Below, one piece after another: positions 17,374-27,090 of a stretch of DNA of 64,000 bases (position 1 is the first letter of the stretch; every line of letters starts with the position of its first letter). The DNA comes from Bacteroidales bacterium. Its GTDB lineage: Bacteria > Bacteroidota > Bacteroidia > Bacteroidales > WCHB1-69. The notes under the pieces are model-generated. The model was not told where the DNA came from. It made no database searches and was given only the letters and a program-made list of their open reading frames with translations. Both the position numbers and the translations under genes were made by a program. Where the stretch lies: positions 1 to 64,000 of the forward strand of contig JAKSMC010000015.1 in assembly GCA_024400835.1 (NCBI GenBank), given 5' to 3'.

Positions 17374-18001
17374 GAACATTATTTTCGATTTCGGCGGAGT
17401 GCTTTACGACATCCGCTATCAGAACATACCAGAGGCATTCGAGCGCTGCGGGCTGCACAATTTCGAAGAAATCTACAGCAAGCAACATCAGAATGACGTG
17501 ATGGACCAATACGAAGAAGGACTCATCAGTACAGAAGCGCTCCGCACGTACATTCACTCCCTGACAGACAGCACACTCACAGACCAGCAGATCGACGACT
17601 GCTGGAACGCCATCTTGTTAGGATTTCCCACGAGACACGAAGAGATGCTGCGCAATGTCAGCCAGCAGTACAATCTGTACCTATTCAGCAACACCAACCA
17701 ACTCAACTACGAGCAGTTCCGCGCCGCAATGCGCGAGCAGTTCGGGTTCGACATCTTCGACAAATATTTCCAACGTTGCTATTTTTCCCAACTCATGCAC
17801 ATCCGCAAGCCCAAGGAAGAGGGCTTCCGCAAAATCATAGCCGAGAACAATTTAGTACCCGCAGATACACTTTTCATTGACGACTCGCCACAACACCTCG
17901 TCGGGGCGCGCGCCTGCGGTTTGCAAACCATCCACCTCCAAGACGGCATGGATGTGACAGAACTGTTTGATGAAAGCGGCAAACTGAAAGCCGGATTTTA
18001 G
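17366..18001 (+). CDS. HAD-superfamily hydrolase, subfamily IA (YihX-like)
   Basis: 211 residues. Motif I is FDFGGVLYD; the first Asp is the nucleophile, and Gly replaces the usual second Asp, as often happens in the YihX branch. Motif II is LFSNTN, motif III the Lys of RKPKEEGF, motif IV FIDDSPQH. It likely dephosphorylates a small sugar phosphate or nucleotide. It overlaps the preceding gene by 8 bp and the convergent transporter by 4 bp. Confidence 0.85.
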   Translation: MIRNIIFDFGGVLYDIRYQNIPEAFERCGLHNFEEIYSKQHQNDVMDQYEEGLISTEALRTYIHSLTDSTLTDQQIDDCWNAILLGFPTRHEEMLRNVSQQYNLYLFSNTNQLNYEQFRAAMREQFGFDIFDKYFQRCYFSQLMHIRKPKEEGFRKIIAENNLVPADTLFIDDSPQHLVGARACGLQTIHLQDGMDVTELFDESGKLKAGF

Positions 18002-18939
18002 TTCTCCTTGGCACGGCTCGTCGTCACCAAATAAACGCCAATGAGGATGAGCACAAGTGCCACGGGCTTGTTCCAAGTGAAGATATCCTGACCGAAAGCA
18101 ATAGCCACGCAGGCCGTCACCACGGGTTGCAGGTTGCTGTACATGCTCACTGTCGTCGGGCGGATGAAGCGCAGGCTGACCGGCAGCAGGAAATAAGATA
18201 CGACCGTGGCGAAAATCAGGACAGTGAACAAGCTGACATAGACGATGGCCGGTGCAGATTCAAAGAAGATAGGGCAGCTTTCCGCTGAAAAGAAAGGAAC
18301 AGCCATAGGCACGCAGATGATGCTGCCATACAGGAAAATCCATTTCATCATAGTGATAGGACTGTACCGTTTGGAGATGCCGCGGGTAAGCACCAGGTAA
18401 CTGCCATAAAACAGGATGTTCACGAAGCAGAGGAGCAGTCCGAGCGGTGTGGCATTGGCATCCACGCCGATGGAAAACAGCACAATCATCAGAGCCCCGC
18501 CGATACCGACAAGCACGCCGAGGGACTTCCGCACGGAAATCGGCTCTTTCAGGAACAGTGCGGCCAAGAGCATCACTAATAGCGGACTGGTAGCGGACAC
18601 CAACGAGACGTAGCAGGGAGACGTGAAGCGGAACGCCTCGGAAAAGGCAATCAAAGTGCCGGCAAGCACCACCCCACCCCACACGAAGATCCACATATCG
18701 TGCGAGGGCACGCGCTCCCGAACATAGTCGGTACCGAGCCGCGCGCGACCGCGGGCGTCCTGCCAAAGGGCCAAAAGCCAGAAGCCCGCAGTGCCAAACA
18801 GCATGCGCACTGCAGTAAACACGGCGGGAGCCATGTACGTGGGAACCACCGCCTTGGAACAGTTCGGATTAATGCCGAAAATGATATATACGGCTAACGC
18901 GGCCAGATGGCCAATCCACTTTTTGCTGTTATTTTCCAT
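17998..18939 (-). CDS. DMT-superfamily transporter, EamA family
   Basis: 313 residues with ten hydrophobic segments in two similar halves, the layout of EamA/DMT exporters. Visible marks are the N-terminal FGINPNCSKA, PAVFTAVRML, and SLRFIRPTTVSMYSNLQPVV in the second half. Substrates in this family are mostly metabolites such as amino acids; nothing here fixes one. The gene converges on the HAD gene with a 4-bp overlap and is preceded by a repeat-filled spacer. Confidence 0.85.
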   Translation of the reverse strand: MENNSKKWIGHLAALAVYIIFGINPNCSKAVVPTYMAPAVFTAVRMLFGTAGFWLLALWQDARGRARLGTDYVRERVPSHDMWIFVWGGVVLAGTLIAFSEAFRFTSPCYVSLVSATSPLLVMLLAALFLKEPISVRKSLGVLVGIGGALMIVLFSIGVDANATPLGLLLCFVNILFYGSYLVLTRGISKRYSPITMMKWIFLYGSIICVPMAVPFFSAESCPIFFESAPAIVYVSLFTVLIFATVVSYFLLPVSLRFIRPTTVSMYSNLQPVVTACVAIAFGQDIFTWNKPVALVLILIGVYLVTTSRAKEN

Positions 18940-18972
18940 TGCTTTTTCTGCTTTTAGCCGTTAGCTCTTTAT

Positions 18973-19047
18973 ACCTTAAACCTTAAACTTTGACATTGAC
19001 TTTTTTTTGGGCCTCACTTGAAACCTGAAACTTGAAGCTTGAAACCA
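18973..19047. repeat. Simple-repeat spacer (AAACCTT, TTGACATTGAC, GAAACTT words)
   Basis: Contains ACCTTAAACCTTAAAC, TTTGACATTGAC and CTTGAAACCTGAAAC words. It lies between the EamA start and the terminator of the desulfurase gene. Confidence 0.65.
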
Positions 19048-19086
19048 AAATTGCACGTTGCATGTCAGCCACGCAACGTGCAATTT
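19048..19086 (-). terminator. Rho-independent terminator of the cysteine desulfurase gene
   Basis: Perfect 14-bp stem (AAATTGCACGTTGC with its complement at 19073-19086) around an 11-nt loop, followed on the minus strand by a T-rich stretch. Confidence 0.75.
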
Positions 19087-19110
19087 ACTATTTGGGAGCC
19101 GACTGAAAAA

Positions 19111-20271
19111 TTAGTTCTTCAGGGCTGCGATTTCTTTGATAGCATTGATACAGGTGTCGATTTCCTCTTCTGTGTTGAATGCACCGACACTCAAGCGGAC
19201 AGTACCGTCGATTGGCAGCGTTCCGAGGCGTTCGTGAACGAGCGGAGCGCACTGCAGACCGGTACGGCAAGCGATATCGTAATCGACATCCAGCATCGTA
19301 CCAACATCCATAGCTTCGAAGCCGCGGACGTTGAGAGAGAGCACCGGATTCTGGTTCTCAACGGAGGTGGCGCAGTAAACGGTAACGCCTTCTACATTGC
19401 GCACACCGTCAACGAGACGCTTCCAGAGTTTCATTTCCTGGTCGTGGATATTCTGGATGCCCTTTTCGGTGATCCATTTCACGCCACGGTAAAGGCCGCT
19501 GATACCCAACATATTCATAGTACCTGCTTCCAGACGGTAAGGATATTCGTCCAAGTGTGTACGGACAGCGGAACGGACGCCCGTGCCACCGAAGCGGGTT
19601 TGGCGAACTTCGACGCCTTCGCTCACGTAGGAGCCGCCGATACCGGTCGGTCCCATCAGGCACTTGTGGCCCGTGAAAGCGTATGCGGACACGCCGTAGT
19701 CAATCATATTCATCTCTACAGCACCTGCGCCTTGGCTACCGTCAACGACGAAAATCAGGCCGTTTTCCTGGCAGACCTTACCGATTTCTTTGATCGGTTG
19801 AACCGTACCGATGACGTTGGAGCATTGGGTGCAGACCACCATCTTGGTATTGGATTTGATAGCCTTCTTGAAATCATCAGGATGAACGTAGCCAGCCTCA
19901 TCAAACGGGAGATAGGTAACCTCGATGATGCCTTGTTGCTCGAGGCAGTACAACGGACGGAGCACGGAGTTGTGTTCCAACATCGTGGTAATGACGTGAG
20001 AGCCTTTTTGAGCAAGACCCTGGATGAGGATATTCAGAGAATCGGTTGCGTTATAGCTGAATGTCAGGCGGCGTTCGTCGACCTTGGCGCCACCGTTGAA
20101 CAACTGGGAGAGCAAGCGACGGGTGTCCGTCAGAAGTTCACCGGTTTCGATACCAGCGTCGTAGCCGGCACGCCCGGGGCTCACACCATGTTCACGGTAA
20201 AACACATCCATAAAATCGTAAACCTCTTTGGGTTTAGGATAAGAAGTTGCTGAATTGTCTAAGTAAATCAT
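19111..20271 (-). CDS. Cysteine desulfurase / class V aminotransferase family enzyme
   Basis: 386 residues from the ATG at 20271. The earlier in-frame start at 20298 falls inside the promoter element. PLP-dependent fold type I: N-terminal YLDNSATSYPKP, LEHNS, VDGSQGAG with the cofactor Asp, and the Schiff-base Lys in FTGHKCLMGPTG. The Cys in RTGLQCAPLVH corresponds to the active cysteine of SufS-type desulfurases (RxGxHCA). It is likely to mobilise sulfur from cysteine for Fe-S clusters or other thio-cofactors. No suf or isc genes adjoin it, so selenocysteine lyase or another class V activity remains possible. Confidence 0.85.
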   Translation of the reverse strand: MIYLDNSATSYPKPKEVYDFMDVFYREHGVSPGRAGYDAGIETGELLTDTRRLLSQLFNGGAKVDERRLTFSYNATDSLNILIQGLAQKGSHVITTMLEHNSVLRPLYCLEQQGIIEVTYLPFDEAGYVHPDDFKKAIKSNTKMVVCTQCSNVIGTVQPIKEIGKVCQENGLIFVVDGSQGAGAVEMNMIDYGVSAYAFTGHKCLMGPTGIGGSYVSEGVEVRQTRFGGTGVRSAVRTHLDEYPYRLEAGTMNMLGISGLYRGVKWITEKGIQNIHDQEMKLWKRLVDGVRNVEGVTVYCATSVENQNPVLSLNVRGFEAMDVGTMLDVDYDIACRTGLQCAPLVHERLGTLPIDGTVRLSVGAFNTEEEIDTCINAIKEIAALKN

Positions 20272-20294
20272 AAGCGTTGTTTTTAAAAACGGCC

Positions 20295-20303
20295 GCAAAG
20301 ATA
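20295..20303 (-). promoter_or_regulatory. Promoter -7 element for the desulfurase gene
   Basis: TATCTTTGC on the minus strand, 23 bp before the chosen ATG. Confidence 0.6.
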
Positions 20304-20324
20304 CAATTTATTTTGAGACTCCGC

Positions 20325-20490
20325 ACCTCTCACTTCTCACTTTGACTATTGACTTTGACGTTGACTTTTGGGGAGTCTCTGTTTAAACTTTAAACCTTAA
20401 ACTTTAAACATTTGCTATCAAGAACGGCCCTTGCACACCTGAGTGATTTTCTTGAAACTTGAAACCTGAAACTTGAAACCTGGAAACCAT
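20325..20490. repeat. Long simple-repeat spacer
   Basis: Most of the 300-bp gap between the divergent desulfurase and threonine dehydrogenase genes: CTCTCACTTCTCAC, TTTGACTATTGAC, TTTGACGTTGAC, ACTTTAAACCTTAAAC, then CTTGAAACTTGAAACC and similar. No coding potential is seen. Confidence 0.7.
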
Positions 20491-20551
20491 CCTGACAGCC
20501 ATGCTGAAAAAATAACAAAATATTTGTAGTAATTCGTTTCTGCATTTTTTC

Positions 20552-20560
20552 TATCTTTGC
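20552..20560 (+). promoter_or_regulatory. Promoter -7 element for the threonine dehydrogenase gene
   Basis: TATCTTTGC, 39 bp before the ATG at 20600. Confidence 0.6.
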
Positions 20561-20599
20561 GCGCTTTTTTTGAAAATACAAACTTAACTCCACATAACA

Positions 20600-21550
20600 A
20601 TGAAAAAGATCTTAGTCATTGGTGCCTGCGGACAAATCGGTTCCGAATTGACACCCGCATTACGCAAACAATACGGCACAGACAACGTCATTGCCGCTGA
20701 TATGATTTATCCTTTGAAGGGCGATTTGGCTGATGCCGGTCCTTCATGCAAAATCGACGCAACAAATGCACAGGACATCGCTGATGCTGTGAAGAAATAC
20801 AACATCGACGCCATCTTCAATCTGGCTGCCATTCTGTCTGCCAAGGCTGAAGCCAATCCTATGTTAGGTTGGAACGTCGGTATCGGCGCACTGCTCAACT
20901 GCTTGGAAGTATCCCGCGAATTCGGCTGTTCACTTTTCACCCCGAGTTCTATCGGCGCATTCGGTCCTGACACTCCGCACGACATGACTCCTCAAGATAC
21001 GATTCAAAGACCGCGCACCATCTACGGTGTGACGAAAGTCACTGGCGAGTTGCTCAGCGACTACTACTTCAAACGCTTCGGTGTTGACACCCGTTCAGTA
21101 CGTTTCCCGGGCCTCATCTCCAACGTCACCCTTCCTGGCGGCGGCACCACCGACTACGCCGTTGAAATCTACTACGCAGCAGTCAAAGGCGAAAAGTTCA
21201 CCTGCCCTATCGCCAAAGGCACCTATATGGATATGATGTATATGCCGGACGCATTGAAGGCCGCTATGGACCTGATGGAAGCTGATCCTTCCAAGCTCAT
21301 CCACAGAAACTCCTTCAACATCACCGCCATGAGCTTCGAACCGGAACAGATTTACGCTGAAATCAAAAAGCACATCCCGAACTTCGAAATGGAATACAAG
21401 TTTGACGAACTCCGCCAAGGCATCGCAGACTCCTGGCCAAACTGCATGGATGACCACTGCGCTCGCGAAGAATGGGGCTTCAAGCCGACCTACGACCTCG
21501 CTTCTATGACAGAAGATATGCTCAAAGTCCTCGGCGAGAAATACAAATAA
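20600..21550 (+). CDS. L-threonine 3-dehydrogenase, extended-SDR type
   Basis: 316 residues. Rossmann motif GACGQIGSE at the N-terminus, NLAAILSAKAEANP after strand four, the catalytic Ser in TPSSIGAFG and YGVTKVTGE supplying Tyr and Lys. The combination and length match the UDP-galactose-epimerase-like threonine dehydrogenase group, which oxidises threonine to 2-amino-3-ketobutyrate with NAD+. No 2-amino-3-ketobutyrate CoA ligase adjoins. A terminator follows directly, so the gene is monocistronic. Confidence 0.85.
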   Translation: MKKILVIGACGQIGSELTPALRKQYGTDNVIAADMIYPLKGDLADAGPSCKIDATNAQDIADAVKKYNIDAIFNLAAILSAKAEANPMLGWNVGIGALLNCLEVSREFGCSLFTPSSIGAFGPDTPHDMTPQDTIQRPRTIYGVTKVTGELLSDYYFKRFGVDTRSVRFPGLISNVTLPGGGTTDYAVEIYYAAVKGEKFTCPIAKGTYMDMMYMPDALKAAMDLMEADPSKLIHRNSFNITAMSFEPEQIYAEIKKHIPNFEMEYKFDELRQGIADSWPNCMDDHCAREEWGFKPTYDLASMTEDMLKVLGEKYK

Positions 21551-21574
21551 CATCGACTTTGACTATTGACATTA

Positions 21575-21608
21575 ACGGGCAGCCCTTTCGGACTGCCCGT
21601 TTTTTGTT
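21575..21608 (+). terminator. Rho-independent terminator after the threonine dehydrogenase gene
   Basis: Stem ACGGGCAG/CTGCCCGT (21575-21582 with 21593-21600) followed by six T. Confidence 0.85.
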
Positions 21609-21651
21609 TTCCGCATCGCGTTATTTGTAAAAAACGCGGCGCTCCCCCCCG

Positions 21652-24600
21652 TTATTCGTGAATCTTCAATTTACAGTCCTGTTCATCAATCTGCCCCGAC
21701 GCCTTCAATTGCTGCACGGCATCCTTGAATGCCGTATCCACATTGGCACCCCGACGGGTGAAGCCTAACTTCTTGGCGGCTAGCAGCGTCAGACTGTCCA
21801 TCTGGATGGCAAATTGCTCCTGGATGGACTCTAAGACCACGTTTTTGATTTCAGCCATCGGCACATCCGTGATGTCTCGACTGCTGTTGGGACGATACCA
21901 CGGATAATTGTTGCTGTCTTCCTCGGTAAGCCAAATGGTCTGACCTTGGTTTTCGAACTCAACGAAGAACGAGCGACTGATAACCTCCGCCAGTGTACGC
22001 TGCAAGGTGGGCGTCACACGCCCCAGCTCACGCAACGCGCATACTCTGCGACAAAGCAATGCAAAACTGATAGGCTGTTCCACCTTCAGGATATTCTCAA
22101 CCAATGCTTTATCTGAAAAATGAGCCGCTTCTGCTGGCGTCAAGTTTATTTCCTGATAAGGCTTTGCATGGTTGGATTCCATTGCCATTACAACCGCCTC
22201 TTTCGAGACATCGAACACCTGCTTTACTGGTGCCGGCTCGTTGGGCTTATCACTCTGCATACGCTCCACAATTCTGTCAAGCACGCGTTGCGGGTTATTG
22301 AACCAATCCACGCTCCAGACGCGCATCACCTGCCAGTTGAGCGAGTTCAGGACAGAAGGTTGTACAATCTCGCGGTCGCGGGTGGTCTGCGTGTCACGAT
22401 AGCCCGTGCCATCCAACAAGATGCCTAATTTGTAAGCATCAGGTGAGGATTTCTCCGCAATGGCCACATCCACTTTGAAGTGGGAGCGGCCGATTTCCGT
22501 GTCTGCCACATAGCCCATCTTCTTCAACTCCTTGGCAATCTGCTCGGCCACAATCACATCTTGCGTATCCACGGAGGTCGCTACAGAAGTGACCAACGAC
22601 TGTGTTTCAGCATATTCCAAGAAGTGCTTCAACCCCTCAACGCCTTTGGCCTTGGAGCGGCGAAGGTCGACCTGTGCGGCGCGCAAGGTCGAGTATACGA
22701 TCATCTCCTGACGGGCACGGCTTACCGCTACATTCAGACGGCGTTCGCCACCACTGTTGTTCAGCGGTCCGAAGTTCATAGACACTTTGCCCTCTTTGTC
22801 TGGACCATAGCCGATGGAGAAGAGGATGACATCGCGCTCGTCGCCCTGTACATTCTCCAAGTTCTTGACAAAGATCGGCTCGTACATGGCATCGGCAGCC
22901 TCATGCAACTCCTTGTTCTGATCCAACAAGTCCACCAGAAGGTCTTCGATAAGGCTTTGTTGCACGACACTGAAGGCGATGACGCCAATGCTCTGCTGAC
23001 AGAGCTTCGGGTCGCTCAAGCGGTGCTTGATTTCGTTCACGATGGCTTCCGCCTCCTTACGGTTGCTGCGTTTGCCGCCTTTGTCGTAATAACCATCCAC
23101 CGGAACATACTTGACCTTGGTGGTATGGTCATCCACAGACGGAAAGGTGATGAGCGAGCCATCATAGTATTCGTTATTGGAGAAGGCAATCAAACTTTCA
23201 TGGCGGGAGCGGTAGTGCCAGTTGAGCTGCAGCGACGGCATCTCCAAGGTTCTACAATCTTCCAAGATGCTTTCCATATCGTCGATGGCGGCCTCTTCCT
23301 CATCCACGTTGGTGGAAGAGAAGAAACTGGTCGGCGGCATCTGCTTCGGGTCGCCCACTACGATGAGGGCCTTGCCACGGGCAATAGCGCCCACCGCTTC
23401 GCTGGTCGGCATCTGGGAGGCCTCGTCAAACACGACCAAGTCGAACTTGTCTTGCGTGAGGTCCAGATACTGCGCCACGCTCATCGGACTCATCAGCATA
23501 CAGGGACACAGACGCGGCAGAAGAGTCGGAATCTGGTCGAAGAGGTCGCGCAGAGAGAGGCCGCGACCGCCATTGCTGACGTTACGGTTGAGCAGTCCGA
23601 TTTCGCTGCTGGCATCCACATTGTCGCTCACTCTCGGCACGCGGGCCGCCAATCGAGCATAGAGCTCTTTCTGCGTGAGCATCTGGAATTCTTCGGTCAG
23701 GCGGGCGTAAATCTTCACCCTTTCGTCGAAGATCATGCCCTCAAATGCGGACAGCAATGGAGAAGACTCCATCTTGACCATCGCCTTCTGTTGGAAGAAG
23801 GTCTTTATGAAACTGTCGCGCAAATCGGCGGGCGTAAACTCGCCGTTTTCAAAGGCCTCCACCACACTGGCGAGTCCCTTCGTCTTCAGCTCTTCAGCGT
23901 ATAGTGACCAGTGCAGCCAGTCGCGCATCTGCGGAGCGTTGTCAATCCAACGCTGCAAATCTTGGCAAGCCGCCTGCATGCGCTCCTCTTTCGGCAGCAC
24001 ATCCTCTTCGCCCGTTTCCTGGAAATAGCAGGTCATGATGCTGCGTACCTTCTCGATTTCGTTGTGCTTCCGCTGATAGGAGATCAGATTCTCCAACAGA
24101 GCGTCAATGTCATTTTCAACAATATATTGATTATAGGTTTGCAGTTTCTTGATAAAGTTCTTCTTGGCAAAGATGCGGGGCAGGAACCACTTCGCCTTCG
24201 CCTTGCGCCATTCGTCATACAGAGCCTTGGAATCCGTTTGGAAGATGGACGGATCATTGTCGCGCAGCAACTGTTCCCGCAGCGACTTCGTATCCTTCAG
24301 TTCCTCACGACGTTGCCGGCAGTCGGACAGATACTGCAAATCCTCCTTCATGCGGGCCGTAAGTTCTGACGATGGTTTGCGTTCCTCATTATCCAAGCGG
24401 AGGCCTTTCAGTGGATGCTTGGAAGGTTGTCCGACGAGTTTCACCACAGCGTCCAGTTTGCCGCCCAAAAGTTCTTCAACAGCAGCAAAACCCTCTTTGG
24501 CTACCAGCTGGTCCAACGTCGGGTTGAGCACCTCGCCCTTCAGCAGTTCAGCGTTCACCGATTCATAGCGCAGAATGCAGTCGTAGAGGGAAAGTCCGTC

Positions 24601-26961
24601 GGCAGAATCCACATCGTGAAGCCCCTTCATATAGGTAATGAGGTTTTTGCGTTCCTCAAAGATGCGGTCGGCCGTATCTTTGTAGTTAGCGGGCGGCACG
24701 ATATGGGCCACCTTAAGGGCTTTGTCGAGTTGTTCCAACACATGGCGTTTGGAAGCCTTGTTGGAGTGCAGTTCCAGGCAGAATGGGTCGAGGCCGATTT
24801 TGGCCAGACGGCTTTGCACCACGCTGAGGGCGGCCATCTTCTCGGCCACGAAAAGCACGCGTTTGCCCTGATAGAGGGCGTTAGCAATCAGGTTCGTGAT
24901 CGTCTGCGACTTGCCGGTGCCCGGAGGACCGTAGAGGATAAAGGAGTGTCCCTTGCCCCCTTCGATAACGGCGGCCAGCTGTGAGGAGTCCACCGGTACG
25001 GGCAGCGCCACCTCGGCAGGAGTAAGCGTCTGGTCGATGGTCTTCAAGTCCGTCGTCAGCGGTTCCGGTTTCCAAGTCAGGCGGTTCTCCACCAGGCTGT
25101 TGACGATATCATTCTGTTTGAGTTTCTCGCGGTTGTTGTGTACATCGTTCCACATCAGGAACTTGCTGAACGAGAAGGTGCCGAGCAGGCATTCCTCCTC
25201 CACATCCCAGCGGTTCTGGTTTTTCAAGGCGTCGCGCAGGGCGGCGAATATGAGAGGCACATTCACACCGCTCTCGTCTTTCGGCAATGGACTAAGGCCA
25301 TTCACCGAAATATCGTAATTCTGACGGAGGAACTCCATCAGTGTGATGTTAAGGGTAATATCCTCCTCCCGGGTGCGGATGTAGTAATTTCCTTTTTTAT
25401 AGACCATCTCCACCGGCAGCAGCAACAGCGGTGCATAGCGCGGCACCTCACTCTGCGGGGTCTCAAACCAGCGCAGCGTGCCTATGGTGAGGAACAGCGA
25501 GTTGGCGCCGGTCTCCTCAATGGCGTTGCGCGCCGCACGATAGATGTTCTTGAGCGTTGCCGCAGATTCGCTTTCCGTCTGATAGGTGTGCAAGCGGTGG
25601 TGTTCGATATCATTACGCACCAGATCTTTGAAACCGTCCAGCAATTTAGAACGGATCAGGCGCTCGGAGTTGTCAACATGGATATCCATGTCCGGTTTGG
25701 GCAGGATGCAGTACTCCTCGCCATCCTGCAGATGGTCTTCGATGCGATCCACATCGAACGAGATGAATTGGACGGCCTTGCGGCGTAAATACAGGTTTAG
25801 CAGAGAGTTACGCAGAGAGAAGTCCAGCAGTTTGCGTTCCCAGATATCGAACTTCGTCAGCTCGCGTTGTGATTCGCTGAACTGGGAAAGGTCGTAGCGG
25901 TCGTGCTCGCGGATTTCCACCATGCAGGCATCATGTTCCACGCCTTCGCTTTCGAAGCCGGCGTTGTTTTGCGTGCGGGTCGGCAGCGGCAGGAAGCGTT
26001 CCAGGCGGCAGCGGCGGACATCAACAAACATCTCAAACTCTTCGTGTTTAGCAAGATGTTGTTCGGCAGCGTGCACAGCACCTTCAAAAGATGCTTGCTC
26101 ATTGGTAACAATCGTGCTTTCCAACACCATCATCTCGTCAATGCCGCGCGAGCACTTCTTTTCGAGGAAAGAAGCATCATCGCAAATGCTGTAAGGACAG
26201 CTGTCATCCACCAGCCAGACAGCCAAGTAGGCGTGTCTATTTTGAAGGACGATTCCGCAGTTGATGCCCACACTTTCCAAAACGGAGGCAAAGAGCAGCG
26301 ACAATTCAATACAATTGCCAATTTTGGTAGTCATGACCTGCTCGGGCATCGTAATGCGCTGGCCCACGGTCTCATAGCTGGCCGGCGACTCCTTATAGAT
26401 GATGCCGGACTGGTGGATAGCGGCAAAGATGGCAGCCACCTGCGTACGAACATCCTGACTATTGCCCGTTTGGTAGGCAACAAAAGCGGATTGGTTCGTG
26501 ATAGTCTTCAGAATGCTCGCCGCCTTGACCACCAACGATTGGACCATCGGGTGGTTGGGCGTCACAAAGGAGACCAACGTTTGCGGCAGCACTGTAGTCC
26601 CCAACCACTGGTCGTACGCCATCAGCTCCAACGGATAGACCTGCTCAAACACTTTTTCCTCACCGGCCATCACCGTAATGGTGAACTCCGTCATCATCCG
26701 CTCGGTCAAGGCGACCAGTTGCTGGAGGTCCGGAACGATTTCAAAATCAGAAAAACGGAACGTCGCCTGGCCTTTGAGAGAAGGCAAGAGTGTGCTTTCG
26801 CTTTTACGCACGTATGCGCCCTCGCACAGCACTTTCAGGTCATTCACGGGCTCGTCCGTCGGGTTGAAGACTTCCACAAACTGACAGACGGGAATTCTAT
26901 TGTGAAACAAGGCGTAGTTGACGACTTTGAAATATTCCAGTTGTACTTGAATGCTATTCAT
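21652..26961 (-). CDS. DUF4011 superfamily-1 helicase with transglutaminase-like and Vsr-like nuclease domains (Hhe-like)
   Basis: 1769 residues. Order: N-terminal beta region; transglutaminase-like segment near residues 210-260 (Cys in KIGNCIELS, His in NRHAYLAVWL); DUF4011 start at KFDIWERKLLDFSLRNSLLN (about 370); SF1 Walker A GPPGTGKS near 680; FDEASQM and GDPKQMPPTSFF; helicase C half with QGDERDVILFSIGYG and VAVSRAR; a MTES_1575/Vsr-like nuclease at about 1455-1560 (GRSHFKVDVAIA, LLDGTGY, VMRVWSVDW); and a DUF3320-like tail. DUF4011-helicase-Vsr proteins have been reported as single-gene antiphage factors (Hhe). The gene has its own promoter and lies next to the accessory island. Defence is inferred; individual domain edges are approximate. 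Confidence 0.8.
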   Translation of the reverse strand: MNSIQVQLEYFKVVNYALFHNRIPVCQFVEVFNPTDEPVNDLKVLCEGAYVRKSESTLLPSLKGQATFRFSDFEIVPDLQQLVALTERMMTEFTITVMAGEEKVFEQVYPLELMAYDQWLGTTVLPQTLVSFVTPNHPMVQSLVVKAASILKTITNQSAFVAYQTGNSQDVRTQVAAIFAAIHQSGIIYKESPASYETVGQRITMPEQVMTTKIGNCIELSLLFASVLESVGINCGIVLQNRHAYLAVWLVDDSCPYSICDDASFLEKKCSRGIDEMMVLESTIVTNEQASFEGAVHAAEQHLAKHEEFEMFVDVRRCRLERFLPLPTRTQNNAGFESEGVEHDACMVEIREHDRYDLSQFSESQRELTKFDIWERKLLDFSLRNSLLNLYLRRKAVQFISFDVDRIEDHLQDGEEYCILPKPDMDIHVDNSERLIRSKLLDGFKDLVRNDIEHHRLHTYQTESESAATLKNIYRAARNAIEETGANSLFLTIGTLRWFETPQSEVPRYAPLLLLPVEMVYKKGNYYIRTREEDITLNITLMEFLRQNYDISVNGLSPLPKDESGVNVPLIFAALRDALKNQNRWDVEEECLLGTFSFSKFLMWNDVHNNREKLKQNDIVNSLVENRLTWKPEPLTTDLKTIDQTLTPAEVALPVPVDSSQLAAVIEGGKGHSFILYGPPGTGKSQTITNLIANALYQGKRVLFVAEKMAALSVVQSRLAKIGLDPFCLELHSNKASKRHVLEQLDKALKVAHIVPPANYKDTADRIFEERKNLITYMKGLHDVDSADGLSLYDCILRYESVNAELLKGEVLNPTLDQLVAKEGFAAVEELLGGKLDAVVKLVGQPSKHPLKGLRLDNEERKPSSELTARMKEDLQYLSDCRQRREELKDTKSLREQLLRDNDPSIFQTDSKALYDEWRKAKAKWFLPRIFAKKNFIKKLQTYNQYIVENDIDALLENLISYQRKHNEIEKVRSIMTCYFQETGEEDVLPKEERMQAACQDLQRWIDNAPQMRDWLHWSLYAEELKTKGLASVVEAFENGEFTPADLRDSFIKTFFQQKAMVKMESSPLLSAFEGMIFDERVKIYARLTEEFQMLTQKELYARLAARVPRVSDNVDASSEIGLLNRNVSNGGRGLSLRDLFDQIPTLLPRLCPCMLMSPMSVAQYLDLTQDKFDLVVFDEASQMPTSEAVGAIARGKALIVVGDPKQMPPTSFFSSTNVDEEEAAIDDMESILEDCRTLEMPSLQLNWHYRSRHESLIAFSNNEYYDGSLITFPSVDDHTTKVKYVPVDGYYDKGGKRSNRKEAEAIVNEIKHRLSDPKLCQQSIGVIAFSVVQQSLIEDLLVDLLDQNKELHEAADAMYEPIFVKNLENVQGDERDVILFSIGYGPDKEGKVSMNFGPLNNSGGERRLNVAVSRARQEMIVYSTLRAAQVDLRRSKAKGVEGLKHFLEYAETQSLVTSVATSVDTQDVIVAEQIAKELKKMGYVADTEIGRSHFKVDVAIAEKSSPDAYKLGILLDGTGYRDTQTTRDREIVQPSVLNSLNWQVMRVWSVDWFNNPQRVLDRIVERMQSDKPNEPAPVKQVFDVSKEAVVMAMESNHAKPYQEINLTPAEAAHFSDKALVENILKVEQPISFALLCRRVCALRELGRVTPTLQRTLAEVISRSFFVEFENQGQTIWLTEEDSNNYPWYRPNSSRDITDVPMAEIKNVVLESIQEQFAIQMDSLTLLAAKKLGFTRRGANVDTAFKDAVQQLKASGQIDEQDCKLKIHE

Positions 26962-27004
26962 GACAGGGTTTTATTTGGTTGAAAGAATCTTTAAAATAAG
27001 GAGG

Positions 27005-27013
27005 GCAAAAATA
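27005..27013 (-). promoter_or_regulatory. Promoter -7 element for the DUF4011 helicase gene
   Basis: TATTTTTGC on the minus strand, 43 bp before the start codon. Confidence 0.5.
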
Positions 27014-27090
27014 AGAAAATAATCGTTGGCAAAAACAGAATCGTATTGTTTTTTCGGGATGTGAAATTTGCCATAATGTCGCCGTATATT

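Noticed and set aside
17366..18001. HAD protein judged inactive because the second Asp of DxD is Gly
   Set aside because: Gly at this position is common in the YihX-like branch; the nucleophile Asp and motifs II-IV are present.
19039..20253. Long open frame (404 codons) on the plus strand opposite the desulfurase gene
   Set aside because: It mirrors the codon structure of the minus-strand gene, which has full PLP-enzyme motifs; the mirror frame has no recognisable protein features.
21643..21651. C7 run after the helicase gene as a phase-variation site
   Set aside because: It lies just beyond the stop codon of the minus-strand gene and cannot alter its frame.
22480..23904. Long open frame (474 codons) opposite the DUF4011 helicase gene
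   Set aside because: Antisense shadow of a well-supported 1769-residue gene; its composition is typical of reverse-frame artefacts.
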